Source of the DNA: Bostrychus sinensis
Taxonomy: Eukaryota > Chordata > Actinopteri > Gobiiformes > Eleotridae
Assembly (NCBI GenBank): GCA_020698575.1
Contig: CM036243.1
Location: forward strand, 13,879,903-13,943,902
Reading direction: 5' to 3'
DNA: 64,000 nucleotides
Shown here: positions 23,340-35,399 of the stretch, one piece after another
Layout of the letters: every line of letters begins with the position of its first letter
Numbering within the stretch: the stretch's first letter is position 1
Notes under the pieces: model-generated
What the model was told of the DNA's origin: nothing
The model's input: only the letters and a program-made list of their open reading frames with translations
Databases searched by the model: none
Position numbers and translations under genes: made by a program

Positions 23340-23560
23340 TTTAACGCAAATTCAATTTCCGCGTCAACCAATCACAGCCTGCCATCTGCCTCTCATCCAA
23401 TCACACACACACACACACCTGTATAGATTTACACCTTCTCAGCCTCCTCAGCCTCTGCTTCTCCTCCTCTTCACCACCACCAGTGTCTAGGCCCAGGAGG
23501 GATAAAATTCCCTTAACTAATCTGTCAAACTCCCCCATCATCACATCACTGTTTGGTAAC
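23340..23560 (+). repeat. LTR-like dispersed repeat, second copy
   Basis: Matches about 603-830 in the same orientation ('ccaatcacagcctgccatct', 'gcctctcatccaatcac', 'tcttcaccaccaccagt', 'gataaaattcccttaacta'). A (CA)n run at 23402-23419 has replaced the part that holds the TATA-like box in the first copy. Confidence 0.7.
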
Positions 23561-24429
23561 TGACCACCAATCGACTACATGTATGTAATGTCTGAGTCTG
23601 GTTAGAAAACATCAGTCATGTAGCCATTAGTATCGATTATTAGCATATAGGCTAAAGGATTTGGATTTTATGTCAGACATTTTACTTGTCAAAATGACTT
23701 TATGTCACTGACCTCAATGGTCCATACCAAACAAACCAGTGCTGTACATCTCTGGTGGAAAAATGCCTTTAGTGTTTTTGATCTTTGACTTTATTCTGGA
23801 AACAGGTTTGGGAATGGGATAGAACATACAGTAAAATCAGTATATTCATTTTATTATTGGTTTTATTAAAACAGACAACTACATGATATGGTACAACCAG
23901 TAGTGGTCCAAACATAAATTTACTCTCATTACAACAAATGCCACTTAATGTAAAATGTTCAATACAGAAGGTACATTTTCTCTAGGTCTAGGATATTCTT
24001 ATAAAGCCACATTTCTGGAAACAGATAGATTTGACACAGCTTTGTATTGTCTGATTCATACAGATATAATATACAATCTCTTGGGTCATAAGGACAATTT
24101 CTGTGTCTTGAAACACAAAAGGAAGTGTTCACCAACCCTTGTCTGTTCTGCTGAAATTTGGGATTTTCCCACTCGATCATGAGATGAAAGGTGGGCTTTG
24201 GGCTGACAGTCGATTTCAGAGTTTCACATTTGGACGAGAGAACAAGTGAAAAGACAAATGTTGGAGATAGATAATGTACCCCTGTCCTGTCTTCTTTGCT
24301 TATCACTAGAGACGCAAGATCACAGATTATTCTCACTCAGATTTTTGATATGCTTATATTTTCAATAACAAACATTTCTTGGGATTAGGTAAAACTGTGG
24401 TGCAGTACCTAAACACACTTGTGCCGCTA
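23561..24429. other. No gene seen
   Basis: AT-rich unique sequence. The minus-strand open frame at 23959-24336 has no domain or splice context. Confidence 0.4.
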
Positions 24430-24700
24430 GTCATTACCTGTCGAGCCGAAGTGTGACAGCCAGCCGTCAAAACCCTGACACCTGAGTCTCCCAGCTGGAA
24501 TGACGTGAAAAACAAGCATAAGCTAATCATTAATGCGTGGCGCTGAATTTGATGAATCGCAATCATTCGGCGTGGCGTGATGAATGGCAATGATGCTAAC
24601 TATGACCATTCATCAAGCCTCCATCAGTTCTCCTGAGGTGGCTTAATGTTTCATCCACTCAGACCGGGCGAGAGGACAGCCATCGCTCACCACGGACGAC
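24430..24700. promoter_or_regulatory. Candidate conserved non-coding element
   Basis: Dense in TGATTG/TGATGAAT- and TAAT-type words ('aagctaatcattaatgc', 'tttgatgaatcgcaatcatt', 'ggcgtgatgaatggcaatga', 'gaccattcatcaag'), with near-inverted spacing of GATGAAT and ATTCATC. Such clusters suit PBX/HOX/MEIS-type sites. Not coding. Inference only. Confidence 0.35.
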
Positions 24701-24939
24701 TGGGACACCCTCACATACATTTCAATCTTGTCTTGTCATCTCCCCCTCAGGCACACGCACGCACTGCCTCCAAATCATCATTTTTATCAGCTCCGGTAAA
24801 CCTCGCACCCACAACTGTATGTGGGATGCAGATTTTATGGACTTTTTATTGACATTTTAAACTTACATTTAAAAAGGATACAAGAGTCATTGCAACAACT
24901 TGTACCAGTAAATATGAATGCATCACATACCACCTCTAG
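24701..24939. other. No feature seen
   Basis: Unique sequence. Confidence 0.4.
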
Positions 24940-25210
24940 GGGCATTTTCACACCTGAAAGTCCACACCAAGGTCTGCACTTAGAACTCCCAAATTGCTTC
25001 ATTATATGTGTTTGGTTTGCTAACATTTGCTTTGGCATCACAATGTTAAAATCGGCACCATCAGACTTTACCTGAAGCAATTATTAACACTGTCATGACA
25101 ACATGGGCCAAACCAAATACCAGGCGTCTGGTTCGAGCCACGGTCCACTGAAGCTTTCACACCTGATAGTTTGGTCTGAATCAAAGTCATCAAGTGACCA
25201 GAAAGCCCCC
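24940..25210. repeat. Possible DNA-transposon relic with 'ttcacacctg' ends
   Basis: 'ggcattttcacacctgaaag' (about 24943) and 'gctttcacacctgatag' (about 25153) repeat the same word in the same orientation. The intervening 'ttggtttgct' and 'ggttcgagccacggtccact' resemble a common fish DNA repeat. The ends and family are uncertain. Confidence 0.35.
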
Positions 25211-26169
25211 TAAATCTCCATCACAAAAAAGCTATTTTCTGTCAATAGATGGACCTTTCCAATGTAAGTAGTGAGCAGATTAAAACAAAAGAAGACATTT
25301 TAGACAAAGAAATGGTTCATATAGACTGTGAGTGATGTAATCAGAGAAGCTGAGGGAACAGCTGAGTAGTGTTCTTTCCCATTTTTATGAGGGAGCAAAC
25401 TAAAGAGGCATTTGGTAGTTTTTCATACATTTGTTAAAATGTCCTTTCAAATGATACCACCCAAATCTGTTAGTCAATTCCTTTGGCCACAGTTACCTTA
25501 TCAATGTAGGATTTGTGTAGACTTAAATTGGACATACACTGACCTTATTGTATCTAATAAATATAACTTTTAGTTGCCTATTTAGTCTTTCGCTTTTGTT
25601 AAGTGTTCTCTTTAATAAAATGACTAAATGGGCTTCTGATATACTTGCTGTTCCCTAACCAGGCACTAGGATTGGTCGTCAGTTGCCAAAACCATCTTGT
25701 TGATTCAAAATGCACAATATTTGGTGACTAACACTTATTCCTTCCATAAAAATGAGTTGTGGCCTTTTTATCTAAATATAAATTGTCTTGAACTTTAGTT
25801 GCTCTATTCTGAGGAACCTTATAGTGGTTACGCCATTTTATAGTGGTGTCCTAATGTCCGGTGAATAAAAAGTAGTAAAATTCAAAATTTACCACAATAC
25901 ACTGTGAAAGGTAGTGATGGTCACTAGATGGTCAATATTTACCAAAACACTTTTCTTTACACTGTACACAAAACGTTTGAATGAAACCAGTTAGATACCT
26001 AACTTTACTTTCTGTCACATAGTAATCATGAATACTATCATACCTTACATTGTAGAGGTTTCAAAATGACAGCTTCCCTTCTAAGGCAAAAATAGCTGCA
26101 ATAATCCTGTCCTTTTTATTCATTAACATAATAATACATGTTAATATAACACATATGATTATTATTTTT
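25211..26169. other. No gene seen
   Basis: AT-rich unique sequence. Confidence 0.4.
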
Positions 26170-26530
26170 TAGGGATGTAACGATATCCAAATCTCATGGT
26201 ACAGTATTATCACAATATGAATCTAACAGTACAATATTTACTGCAATAACAAAACATGATAACCAAACATATTCTCTAAAAATGCCCTGGTGAGCCTTTA
26301 GTGCAAAGATTAAATAAGTGTTTAATAACAATAATTTTGTCATGCTGGCAACACTGAAATGGAGCAAAGGATCATGGTCTAGGTAGTTACCTCTGCTTTT
26401 TTACCATTCTGCTGCAACAAAACAATGCAGCTTAGCCCCAGGAGCTTACCATTTAATATTGTAAAATGACAATAATTTGAGACTTTTTCTATTGCAATAT
26501 CCTGATACTGCCAATGTCGTTACTTCCTTA
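26170..26530. mobile_element. hAT-like MITE
   Basis: Starts TAGGGATGTAACGATATC and ends with the reverse complement of TAAGGAAGTAACGACATT. The terminal inverted repeats match at most positions. Flanks TTATTTTT and TTATGTAT agree at 6 of 8 positions, consistent with an old 8-bp target-site duplication. The interior has no coding frame. I associate this end sequence with fish hAT families, but that is from memory and not checked. Confidence 0.6.
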
Positions 26531-27109
26531 TTATGTATCTATAAATACTAAGTCCGATTTGGAAGTCCAAAATCAGCAGTTCTGCTAACTTTTTTTAAAC
26601 AAACTGCAGAGTCATGTGATTAACAGTGAGCGAAAGTGTCTTAATTCGTTCACAAACTTAGTGCACTCTATAGTCACCTATACGGACCGCCCACCATGTG
26701 ATTACAGAATGAAATTTCCCATTCACTCGCCCAATTGCCAAAAAATCTATATAATGAGTGTTCAAAGGACGTATGGAGGCTAATCATTTCATTTTGATCT
26801 CAAACAAAAACAAAAAACACTGTCAAACTATTAAACTTTTAATAAACATATTTTTGGAAAAGTAAATTATTTCTGTAACCAGAGGTGGGTGGACACCGTT
26901 GAGCTCCATAGTCCAGCACTGTATGGTGATTGAAGGGTTAGGGGGTGACTTTTGGAAACAGCCACTGTACTTTTATGTTATACACTAGAACCATGGTAGA
27001 TCACAAAAGCAAGGTTTGACATGTTGAAAGTCATCAGGACAGTGCCATGACTTGCATACCAAGATTTATTTTTGTCTATAGGTCAGGGGAGATGGAATGT
27101 ATTTGTTTT
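26531..27109. other. No feature seen
   Basis: AT-rich unique sequence. Confidence 0.4.
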
Positions 27110-27500
27110 AGTTTGTCTGGAGTGACTATGCTGTGTGAGGGGAGAATTTTATGGACTGGTGAAAATCAAATGGGTCCCGCAGAGTGAGCCGTGCTGTTTG
27201 TTTGTGCGTTAATGCGGTTTTGGCTCGGATGTGGACGGCTGAAGGAGCAGTAGCAATGACAGGAGGTCTTTCAGCGCTGCGCTTACAGTAAATTAGCATT
27301 CTAGTCGCGCCATGCATTTAGCACTTTGCGATTGGGTTCAGTGGAGGCCTTGCCCAGTCTGTCCCTGGGGGGAACGACGGCAGTTCCAGCGCCTCACGAT
27401 GGGCGGGACCAGCCTGTCAAAATTAGATAATAAAGCACCGTGCCGCTGGCGGATAAATGTGTGTGAGAGGGCATCCATCTTGCAAGAGCGTAGCTGAAGA
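27110..27500. promoter_or_regulatory. Candidate conserved non-coding element
   Basis: Balanced, non-repetitive block with 'gtgcgttaatgcggtttt', 'tcagcgctgcgcttacagta' and 'aaattagcattctagtcgcg'. It lies immediately before a long (TG)n array. No convincing coding frame. Confidence 0.35.
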
Positions 27501-27525
27501 GGATGCTGCTAAATGACAGTGAGAG

Positions 27526-27526
<1 letters not shown>

Positions 27527-27602
<76 letters not shown>
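27527..27602. repeat. (TG)n microsatellite, 76 bp
   Basis: 38 uninterrupted TG units. Confidence 0.98.
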
Positions 27603-27605
<3 letters not shown>

Positions 27606-28235
27606 AAGCCTGCATAGATCAGTCCTGCCTGCAGAAAATATTTAATGGGAGGCCAGTAAAATTTGGGGAGTGCAGCAAAAGCAAAGAGAGGATTTCAAAT
27701 TAAAGTCAGCTTTTTGCACTGATTTTCTCCACAGTACTGTGTGTATTTTTCTTGACTTTGCGTAAAACTGTTCTCACATTAAAATAATAGGAACCATCTG
27801 AGGAAAAAAAAAGATATCTTACATTTATTATCAAATATATATATCAATTATTTCACAACTTGTCAACACTGAAGTCATGGCTGCAGATAATACAGAGAAA
27901 GTGTGCATGTCTGCTTAAATAGTGAAACAGAGCAAAAAATCTACACAAATAAATAAACAAATTATACTGAACAGAATAAAAATATGCAAGGCATTCACGC
28001 AATTATTAAATTGGAGAGGACTGCAGGACTGCATGTTTTAATAGAAAGCTGAGAGATTAGAGATTAGGATGAACAAACAGGAAAGGTAGCTATTCTGGGT
28101 TATGTACTGATGGAAAAAAAAAAAAAACATCTCCTGCCTAAGACATCCAGAGTCTTTCTTTTTCTTTTTGTACTTTTATTAGGATTAGAAATTTTATTGC
28201 TAAAAAAAGAAAAGATTTTGATATATGCCATTTTG
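27603..28235. other. No feature seen
   Basis: AT-rich unique sequence. Confidence 0.4.
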
Positions 28236-28236
28236 C

Positions 28237-28283
<47 letters not shown>

Positions 28284-28286
28284 AAA
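28236..28286. repeat. (GAAA)n microsatellite
   Basis: About 12 GAAA units without interruption. Confidence 0.97.
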
Positions 28287-28409
28287 CTTTTTACAACCTA
28301 GTTTACCAGAAAAAAAAGAAGCCAGAAACTGAGAAAGTAAAAGAAAATAAAAAGGGATTGCCTAGGAGGTGGAAAAGCAGAAAGAGAAAGACAGGAGCTT
28401 AGAGATGGT

Positions 28410-28540
28410 GAGATGAAGGAAATTAAATGTCGGCCGGGCACTTAACCTTTTCCTAATAATGTGTGGCCTGCTGAACCAGCACACTGGCTGATGTTTTATC
28501 AATACTCCTAATTAATGTGCAACTGCCATATTTTTGACAG
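28410..28540. promoter_or_regulatory. Candidate conserved non-coding element (short)
   Basis: 'ttttcctaataatgtgtggc' and 'tgttttatcaatactcctaa' followed by 'ttaatgtgc'. Compact and motif-dense. Weak evidence. Confidence 0.25.
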
Positions 28541-28965
28541 TATTTATACAATATGGCTGAGTAATGCAATCAATAATATTCCTATTCATATTCCATGTAG
28601 CTCTTCGTTTAAAATGTGCATGCACACAACTTCAGCACTTGTGGCAAAGAAAAGACCTGCATCAAGGTCTTCAATCTGTGACTGTCAACATAACTAGCCA
28701 GCCAGTCAGAACCATTACCATCAACTTTGTATGTGCCATAAATGGTTTTAAAGGCAATGCAGTATCTACAGTGTACATTCATAGTGCTGATGCGTTTTCA
28801 AACTTGTATACAAGCATGCACCATTGGATGCCTACCAAGACCAGATATTTTTTATTAAAACTAAAAGGAAATGTTTGACTTTTATACATTTGATATGAAT
28901 ATAGAGAGGTCACTCAGGAAGTGAAATGCTAAACTTGAAAGCTTAGTGTTATATGTTAATTACTG

Positions 28966-29588
28966 TTTAAAGGGGATATATTATGCACACTTAACTTCTT
29001 TTTTTAGCTTTTCTTCCATGTTATAATATTGTACCTTCATCAAAAACATACCTGGAGTGTGTTTTGTTTCATTCACGCCTGTTTGAGTTATACTGTAGTC
29101 TCTGGCACTGAGTTTCTGAGGCCTCAGAATGCTCTCCCATGAGCCCCCGCCCACTCCAGGAAGCACTGACCAATCAACAAGCCCTCTACATCCAATCTGC
29201 TCTCATTCACTTATCCAAAAACTGTGTATAGCTTTGTTTCCACTGATTCCTCACCACTCTTTTTAATTTAGCAGTAAAATGGCATCTAATCAAAAGCTCT
29301 TTTTTGTGGTTCTATTTAAAGAACTGCAACAGCTCTGTACTCTGCTGGTGTCTTCACCCAGGCCCGTCGACAAAGGCCCGCAGCAAGAGGGCCCATTATA
29401 ATAGAAAATATAAGAAGTCCACCCCATGCAGATGGACTTTGTTTCTTTATGGCAGTAGTAAAGTAATTATTGGAATCTATTGTTTTTCTTTTAGTCCCAT
29501 AATGTTTTCAAAGGTTGTAAAATGTGCCTTGCTGTTCTAGAGGTGACCAAAATTGGTTTAAAGAAAAGCATAATATAGCCCCTTTAAA
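28966..29588 (+). mobile_element. TIR repeat family A, copy 2 (623 bp)
   Basis: Clear ends: TTTAAAGGGGATATATTATGC on the left is answered on the right by GCATAATATAGCCCCTTTAAA. The interior runs 'ttcatcaaaaacatac', then 'ttgtttcattcacgcctg', 'ccactccaggaagcactgac' and 'caatcaacaa'. The same order is found at 46681-47238, and in reverse at 7177-7654. This is the best-preserved copy of the family. No transposase frame. Confidence 0.85.
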
Positions 29589-30139
29589 TTTTATCTAAAG
29601 ATCTGTTTGAAGGCATAACCCAAAATCTGAGACAAAGTTGGACTTGCCTTCAGACATTTTCCTCTATGCAAAGCTCAAATCAAAGACTTACAACATGATT
29701 TAGTTCAATTAAAAACACTTTAAATAAAAGTTAAGGCAAAGGCAAGCAAGTTCTCACAGAGCCAGGGCTGATTTCCTGGGGCAGACTGGCTGAGAGCCTG
29801 GGGCCCTGAACCACCACTGTCTGCTTCAGTCTTCAGAGGAGCAGACCGAAGACCTGCCTCAGGATCTAATGGGTCAGAGATGCCGCTGCAGACACCACAT
29901 AGAGATACACACATCCTCAGTAACAGCTTAAATATCCGGGAGCCATTAAAAAACACAAATACCATCCAAAGCACTCTGCTCTCGAGAAACCCATCAAGGA
30001 AATAATATTAAGTAAAAAAAACTGTACCCTTATCCAAGTAAACTTTTAATAAGTAATTTGTAAGAAAGAAAGAAAGTAAGTAAATAAAAAGTAAGTGAGT
30101 AAGTAAAAAGCTAAGTTTTTTTTTTTTTTTTTTTTACCT
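29589..30139. other. No gene; GC-richer island at 29750-29960 and a poly-T run
   Basis: The island is open on the - strand for 84 codons, without a domain. A T run of about 20 lies at 30116-30136, preceded by GAAA/GTAA-type simple repeats (30062-30110). Confidence 0.4.
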
Positions 30140-30144
30140 TAGCG

Positions 30145-30300
30145 GCAAAGTGGGTAGTAGTAATAGTAGCAGCAGTAGTAGTATTGTTGGTAGTATTAAT
30201 AGCACTAGTAGTTGTAGTAGACAATAGGACTAGTAGTATCAATAGCAATTGGAGTAGTAGTAGCGGTAATAGTAGCAGTACTTGTAATGCTAGTTGCAAT
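30145..30300. repeat. Degenerate (TAG)n triplet array
   Basis: Most triplets from about 30158 to 30290 are TAG, TAA, CAG or close variants ('agtagtaatagtagcagc', 'agtagtagtattgttgg'). Similar arrays occur at 52430-52620 and 53420-53660. Confidence 0.8.
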
Positions 30301-30589
30301 AAGTACTTTCTATTTAAGTTAACTTTACATGCAGTACTTTTTACTTTTACTCAAATAACAATTTAATCTCACTTCTACTTGACAAACTGTAGCAGTACTT
30401 TTACTTGAGTATAGATTTAGACTACTTGCTCCTCCCTACTAGGATGGAGATTTCATCAAGACTTCTAAATGTGCATGAGAACATTCTCAGTCCTTAAGCT
30501 AATTAAACAGTCATAATTAGCTATTATTACTTTTGTCTTAATGTAGCATATTAGAATATAAATCTTATGTGAATCTAAGAAGTCTTTTC

Positions 30590-30740
30590 AAATTGAGATA
30601 TCTTTCCCCCATCACCTGTTCGCTTTGTCCTACATTTTATTTGCCATTGTGAGCCGCACTGCTTCTTCCTGATTAATGGCCTTTTCAGAAAAGTGCTGCT
30701 AATGGCTCTTTAATTGCTCCAACTTCCTCACCAGGCTACA
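30590..30740. promoter_or_regulatory. Candidate conserved non-coding element
   Basis: 'ttgccattgtgagccgcac' holds a SOX-type CCATTGT (30644-30650). It is followed by 'cctgattaatggcctttt' and 'ctgctaatggctctttaatt', a run of evenly spaced TAAT homeodomain cores. SOX plus homeodomain spacing in a gene desert is a typical neural-enhancer texture. Untested. Confidence 0.4.
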
Positions 30741-31209
30741 GGTTGGCATTTCTCACATCTTCTACAACAGAGGTGAGAATGTCTTTCTGTGAATCTCTGC
30801 CCTTGTGCTCATCTCTAACATTGTTGTGAAGAGATTTAAGAGTACACAGCCTGCTCATCAAGGTGCTTGTGGTCATCCCTTTCAAGAGATTGCTGACTTG
30901 CTGCATATAGGTGCTTTTTATATAAGGGCCTGGTTGCTGTGGAACTACACAATTCAACGGTCTGCATTTTAGCCATATTAGTTCAAGCAAGGATGTGTGA
31001 AGGTTCAGGTGACAGACATTGAGACCTACTGTATATGGATCATTAAGTAGCACATTGTCGTGTCATAAGTTAAGCAGACCACAAGACATTTTAACAATGC
31101 ACAACAATAGATGGACTAGCATTAGCCACCAAAAATCGCAAATGGAGCATAAATAAGATAGTTAAATAATAGTGAGGCAGGGCATAGTGTGAGTAGTGCA
31201 AATTATTTT
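30741..31209. other. No gene seen
   Basis: Unique sequence. The 105-codon minus-strand frame (30736-31053) has no domain. Confidence 0.4.
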
Positions 31210-31830
31210 AACCCAACAATGTCGCCTGGGATAGGCCCAGGACCATGCACCAAGGCATACACAGGTTCGTTTCACCAAAAATGGGGGCAAAGGCGGTAAA
31301 ATTGCAGTTAAAATACAACAATTTATTTATTTATTAACATTGATTAAAATTCTTTTTAAAGGTGGTAATGGTAAATAACACAAAAGAACAAAACCCAAAC
31401 AAAAACACACCATGCAAAATTAAAGAAATACAAAATGGCTGTGGGCTTAATGAAAAGCCCTGCAGTGGACTGGAGGGTGCAGGTTGGTCCCAAAAGTCGA
31501 GAGATGCACTACTCCCAAGACCCCAGTGGAGGCGCGCTCCCCAACCCCAGCGTCAACATGCTCCCAGTGCACACGGAAGCTACACACCGAACATCCAACA
31601 CTAATGGCCCAGGCGTATGGCCAATCACTGACTTCTCTACCTACAGCAGTGGCACACAATGCCCCAGAGCTGCGATTTTGGGTGGCCACAACAGCGCATG
31701 TAGATTGCAAAAAATGCCACCCTGGCCACGACTCCCATGGACCCACGGGAGAGAATGAGGGTGATCCGTGCATGGGAGAAACAAGAGAATCCGAGCTTCT
31801 ACCGCCCCATGCTTAAATGCGTTCTGTTTA
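31210..31830. other. GC-rich island of unknown nature
   Basis: Sharply more GC-rich than its flanks between about 31440 and 31820, with several overlapping open frames of 80-110 codons on both strands. None shows a domain. The abrupt edges suggest an inserted, decayed element. No terminal repeats found. Confidence 0.35.
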
Positions 31831-31861
31831 ATTTCAGTGCCCAGATAGAAAACATTAGTAA

Positions 31862-32325
31862 ATTGCTTATTTATCTTCACCAAGAAGGCTACTTTTTCAC
31901 TGGTATTGGTTGGTTTGTTAGTCTGTTAGAGAGATAACTGAAAAATAATAATAATTAATTAGTCTTATATAGCGCTTTTCTAGTCTAAACAGTATGCTCC
32001 GCTGGTAGCAAGGATCAAACCACCAAACTTCGGGTTAGTGAGCGAATATCAACGGAGCTACTGCCACCCTTGAGTTATAGTTGTAGTTTGATAAAAAATG
32101 TTCAGTAAAGGTCAGGAAGGGGTCAAGAAAGAATTTTTGAAAGGATTCTGTACCATTCCAAGATTGGACAAAAGATACTAGCTCTAACCACAAGAGGTCT
32201 GTAAAGCTAATTATTTGTTTGAGTGGGTTCCTAACATTTAAACAGAAATGATGACTAGTTACCCCAGTATATCTTTAGGATTGCCAGATAGAACAATTGC
32301 ATTGGCAGAGGTCTGTGCTTCTAGT
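31862..32325 (+). repeat. Fragments of a dispersed fish repeat
   Basis: Contains 'ggtttgttagtctgttagag', 'gataactgaaaa', 'aagaaagaatttttgaaagg' and 'gcattggcagaggtctgtgc'. These words recur in altered form at 19600-19660 and 39240-39380. A separate 'ttatatagcgcttttctag' segment (about 31965-32090) interrupts them. Confidence 0.5.
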
Positions 32326-34413
32326 TAGCTGTTTTATTTACAGGAGCAATTACTGCAACTTAAGCTCAAGGCTACGTTGAAAGTCACTGTAAACTTGCTG
32401 CTATGCTGGACGAGTAGTTACAGAACCATAACAGACAACAATTTGTCAATATACAAATCCTATTTTAATGAGTTAACTTTGCCTAATGAAACAGATCTGT
32501 GTGCTAAAATTCATTCAACCATATCCATAACAACAAGCCATTTCTGGTTTCTAAAAACACTGTTAAAAGTTGCAGCTCAGTCAAAATAAAATGGGAAAGA
32601 CTTTTTGTGCTTTTGGGGTCTATTGGAATGAGCACATATTTGGTAAAAGCTCTCGTTATTCAGCTAGATTCTTAAAAGTGTGTTTGCAGAAGAATACAGT
32701 AAATGCAGCAGGCTACTATTGTGTTACTCACCAGGTTATCTTATCTGGAGGCCCATTGCTGTCATAAAGCACAGAATGGGAGACGCATAGCAGGCCGTGG
32801 TGGTCATCTATCACCTGCACCCATGGCTCAGGTACCTCCAAGTGGTCCAGCTGTGCTTTTATTCTAGTCACGCCCCTTCTGTCCTGCAGACACTTCTCTG
32901 ACCCACTAGTGCCTGGTGGAACCTATTGAAGAACTAGATTTTAATGTTAATATTTTGAACATAAACAGTGCTTTTTCTCTGGAGTACAGACATTTTCATT
33001 GTCACAAATTATAGTATAAAAGCAGTGATTTGGTTTTGGTCACATCAAACTCCTGATTAGGGGTTTGATTCCTCCATGGGGCACCAAATACTCCCATCAC
33101 AACTAAATTCTTATTCAGGTGAAAAGAGAAATAATAAGAGAAACCCAAACTGCAGTGTGTTCTTTTATGAGGCTTGTGAGATGAAATAATGGGTCTTTAA
33201 TGTGCTTTGTCCCGTGTGTCAGCTCATGCTACCTACCTACCTAACACTTGGAAAACATAGGAAACCTTTATTTCTTATTTCCCTCGCCAGAGGTTACATT
33301 TTTTGGCGTCATCGGTACGCCATTACCAGCATAACTCACACAGTTTTTGGTTTGTGTTTGATAAAAAAAAAGGTTAGTACTGGGCCACAATTTTTCCATA
33401 ATACTTGATGACCATTTTACAAGAAGAAATGGTAAACCCTTGGCAAAGGTTTGTGCTGTGTTTCTGCAATGTACAGCTATACACTGCAACAAGTAATCTT
33501 AAGTGCTTCTTTATTCTAGTTAATGGCAACATATACTGCATATATTTTTGTGTAGCACTTGTAAGTCCTTACTCATGTCCGGTGTCAAAACTAAGTAATC
33601 CTAAATACCTTTTTTTAGTTCCTAAACAAAAAAATAGTCTGAATTCAATTTTTAGATACCAGTACCCAACCGGGCCATACCAACCCAACCCATATGACAA
33701 CTCTATAAAAATGTGCCTCAGATAGCATTCATGATTTATACAGATAGGATAAGTCATAGTTCTTGCAGTCCAAAGAGTGAGACATCTTCTTAAAGACAAT
33801 GAAACAAACTGGTGACTAAAACTAAATATTCTGCACAATTGGGAAGCAATGGAAGCCTTACTAGTACGTCTTTTTTTTTTTACTTTGACCATTTTACACA
33901 ACATATGCCAAATTACAAATAGGCAGCTGACACATATTTTAAGTTCCTGTTACACAACAAACATCTATTACTGTGACTAGTGACTGACCAACATGACATA
34001 TATATTGCACTATTTAGGGTTTTTCCTAAACTATTATTAAACTAGTAAGTAGTAAACAGTAGTTTTCAGTTTTCATTCTCAGGTCAGTTTAGTTTACTTG
34101 AAATGGTCCAGGCTTGCATGCCTTCCAAGTTAGGTTACTCCAGATTTAGTTTGGTGTTGATAGTCCCCCTTGCTAAAAGGAAAGAAAAGTTTTGTTTCAG
34201 GAATTATTTCAACTCCATCTGCCAAATCAAATGTCCCCTAAGTACATGCCGTTTTGATTTGCTCTCACTGTCCTGTCTAATAATGTCTAAAAAGGCCAAA
34301 AATAATGCTGACATTTTAATGAATCAGTCAACAAATGGTCAGTTAAATAAATCATCAATAGTACTACAAACAAGTATTGGAGAAACTGTGGCATGGTTGG
34401 TGACCACACCCAT

Positions 34414-34414
<1 letters not shown>
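32326..34414. other. No gene seen
   Basis: AT-rich unique sequence of about 2 kb. Open frames of 106-111 codons at 33405-33904 lack domains. Confidence 0.4.

Positions 34415-34451
<37 letters not shown>
34415..34451. repeat. Poly-T tract, 37 bases
   Basis: Uninterrupted T run followed by a G-rich stretch (34455-34469). It could be the A-tail of a minus-strand retroposed copy, but the adjacent LINE relic runs in the opposite direction. Confidence 0.9.
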
Positions 34452-34454
<3 letters not shown>

Positions 34455-34517
34455 GGTGGGGGGTGGGGGCTGCACAAAAATAAGAACAATCTAAGAGAAC
34501 ATCAAAAAGAAGATAGA

Positions 34518-34930
34518 GGACATCTTAAGGACAGAGCTCCGCATGGATCCTCTCGTATTCCTGCTGGATTTGTACACCAAAGACTCTCTCACCAAAGATC
34601 AGTGTTATATCTTGCATGTCCTGCTGGTTGCAAGAAAGACCATCACCCTAAACTGGCTTAAGCCCTGCCCACTAACTATAGCTCAGTGGACGCAAAAATT
34701 AACACAGTTCTATTTGATGGAGTATCTGCCTGCCCAACTACAGTTGAAAATGGTCATTTTTTTCAGTGTCTAGCATTTGTTTTGTATTTGATTGTATGCT
34801 GTGTTGTTGCCCCATTCTGCATTTGCATACTGTTTATTATACCTGTAAGGATGAGCCCAATCTCAACACGTGTTGTTGTTTATTATGTTAATTGCCTGTG
34901 ATTTTGCAACTTAAGGCAATAAAGTAAAAC
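34518..34930 (+). mobile_element. L1-type LINE relic, ORF2 C-terminal end
   Basis: The + strand from about 34543 encodes 'DLYTKDSLTKDQCYILHVLL' followed by 'ARKTITLNWLKPCPLTIAQW'. This is the distinctive C-terminal pattern of fish L1-group ORF2 (a conserved 'ILxxLLVAxKxITxxWL' region). The frame then decays near 34760. A 3' UTR-like part with AATAAA (about 34919-34924) follows. It is a short, 5'-truncated, non-functional copy. Confidence 0.75.
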
Positions 34931-35399
34931 ATTTAATAAAAATAAATCATCACTAATTATTATAAAGCCTTGCTGGAGGTCTGCGATCTGCTCTTTGAGA
35001 GGAATTTTACAGGGCATTGTTTTGTTTCTAATGCTTATAATTATCTATTTTTCCTTCTTAACAAAGAGCTCTCCAGTGGGAAAGACCTAGATGTTATGTC
35101 TCATCCACATCACCAAACAGTTTCTTATATCTAAGCTCAGAGGTCCTCATCAATCAAAAAGAATCAACCTTTTCAAAACGTATGTACAAAGCTTGTTAAA
35201 TAGTTAATTTTATGCAACATTGGTTAGCATTAGAGGTGGTTTGTGTTCAATTGTGTGTGGCAACTAAAATCAATTCTGTATATAGCATGTTGATGGATTG
35301 AAATTTTGCCAAAATTAATAAATTTGGTAAGAGGTTTTTAATTAATTTTATTCGTCCAAACATTCAGCAAAAAGCCTGCACTTTGTGTTTAACGTAACA
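34931..35399. other. No feature seen
   Basis: AT-rich unique sequence. Confidence 0.4.

Noticed and set aside
27394..27703. Open frames of repeated Thr-His or Cys-Val
   Set aside because: Produced by the (TG)n array at 27527-27602.
34415..34451. Poly-T tract as the tail of the L1 relic
   Set aside because: The relic reads on the + strand with its 3' end at higher coordinates, so the tract is on the wrong side and strand.
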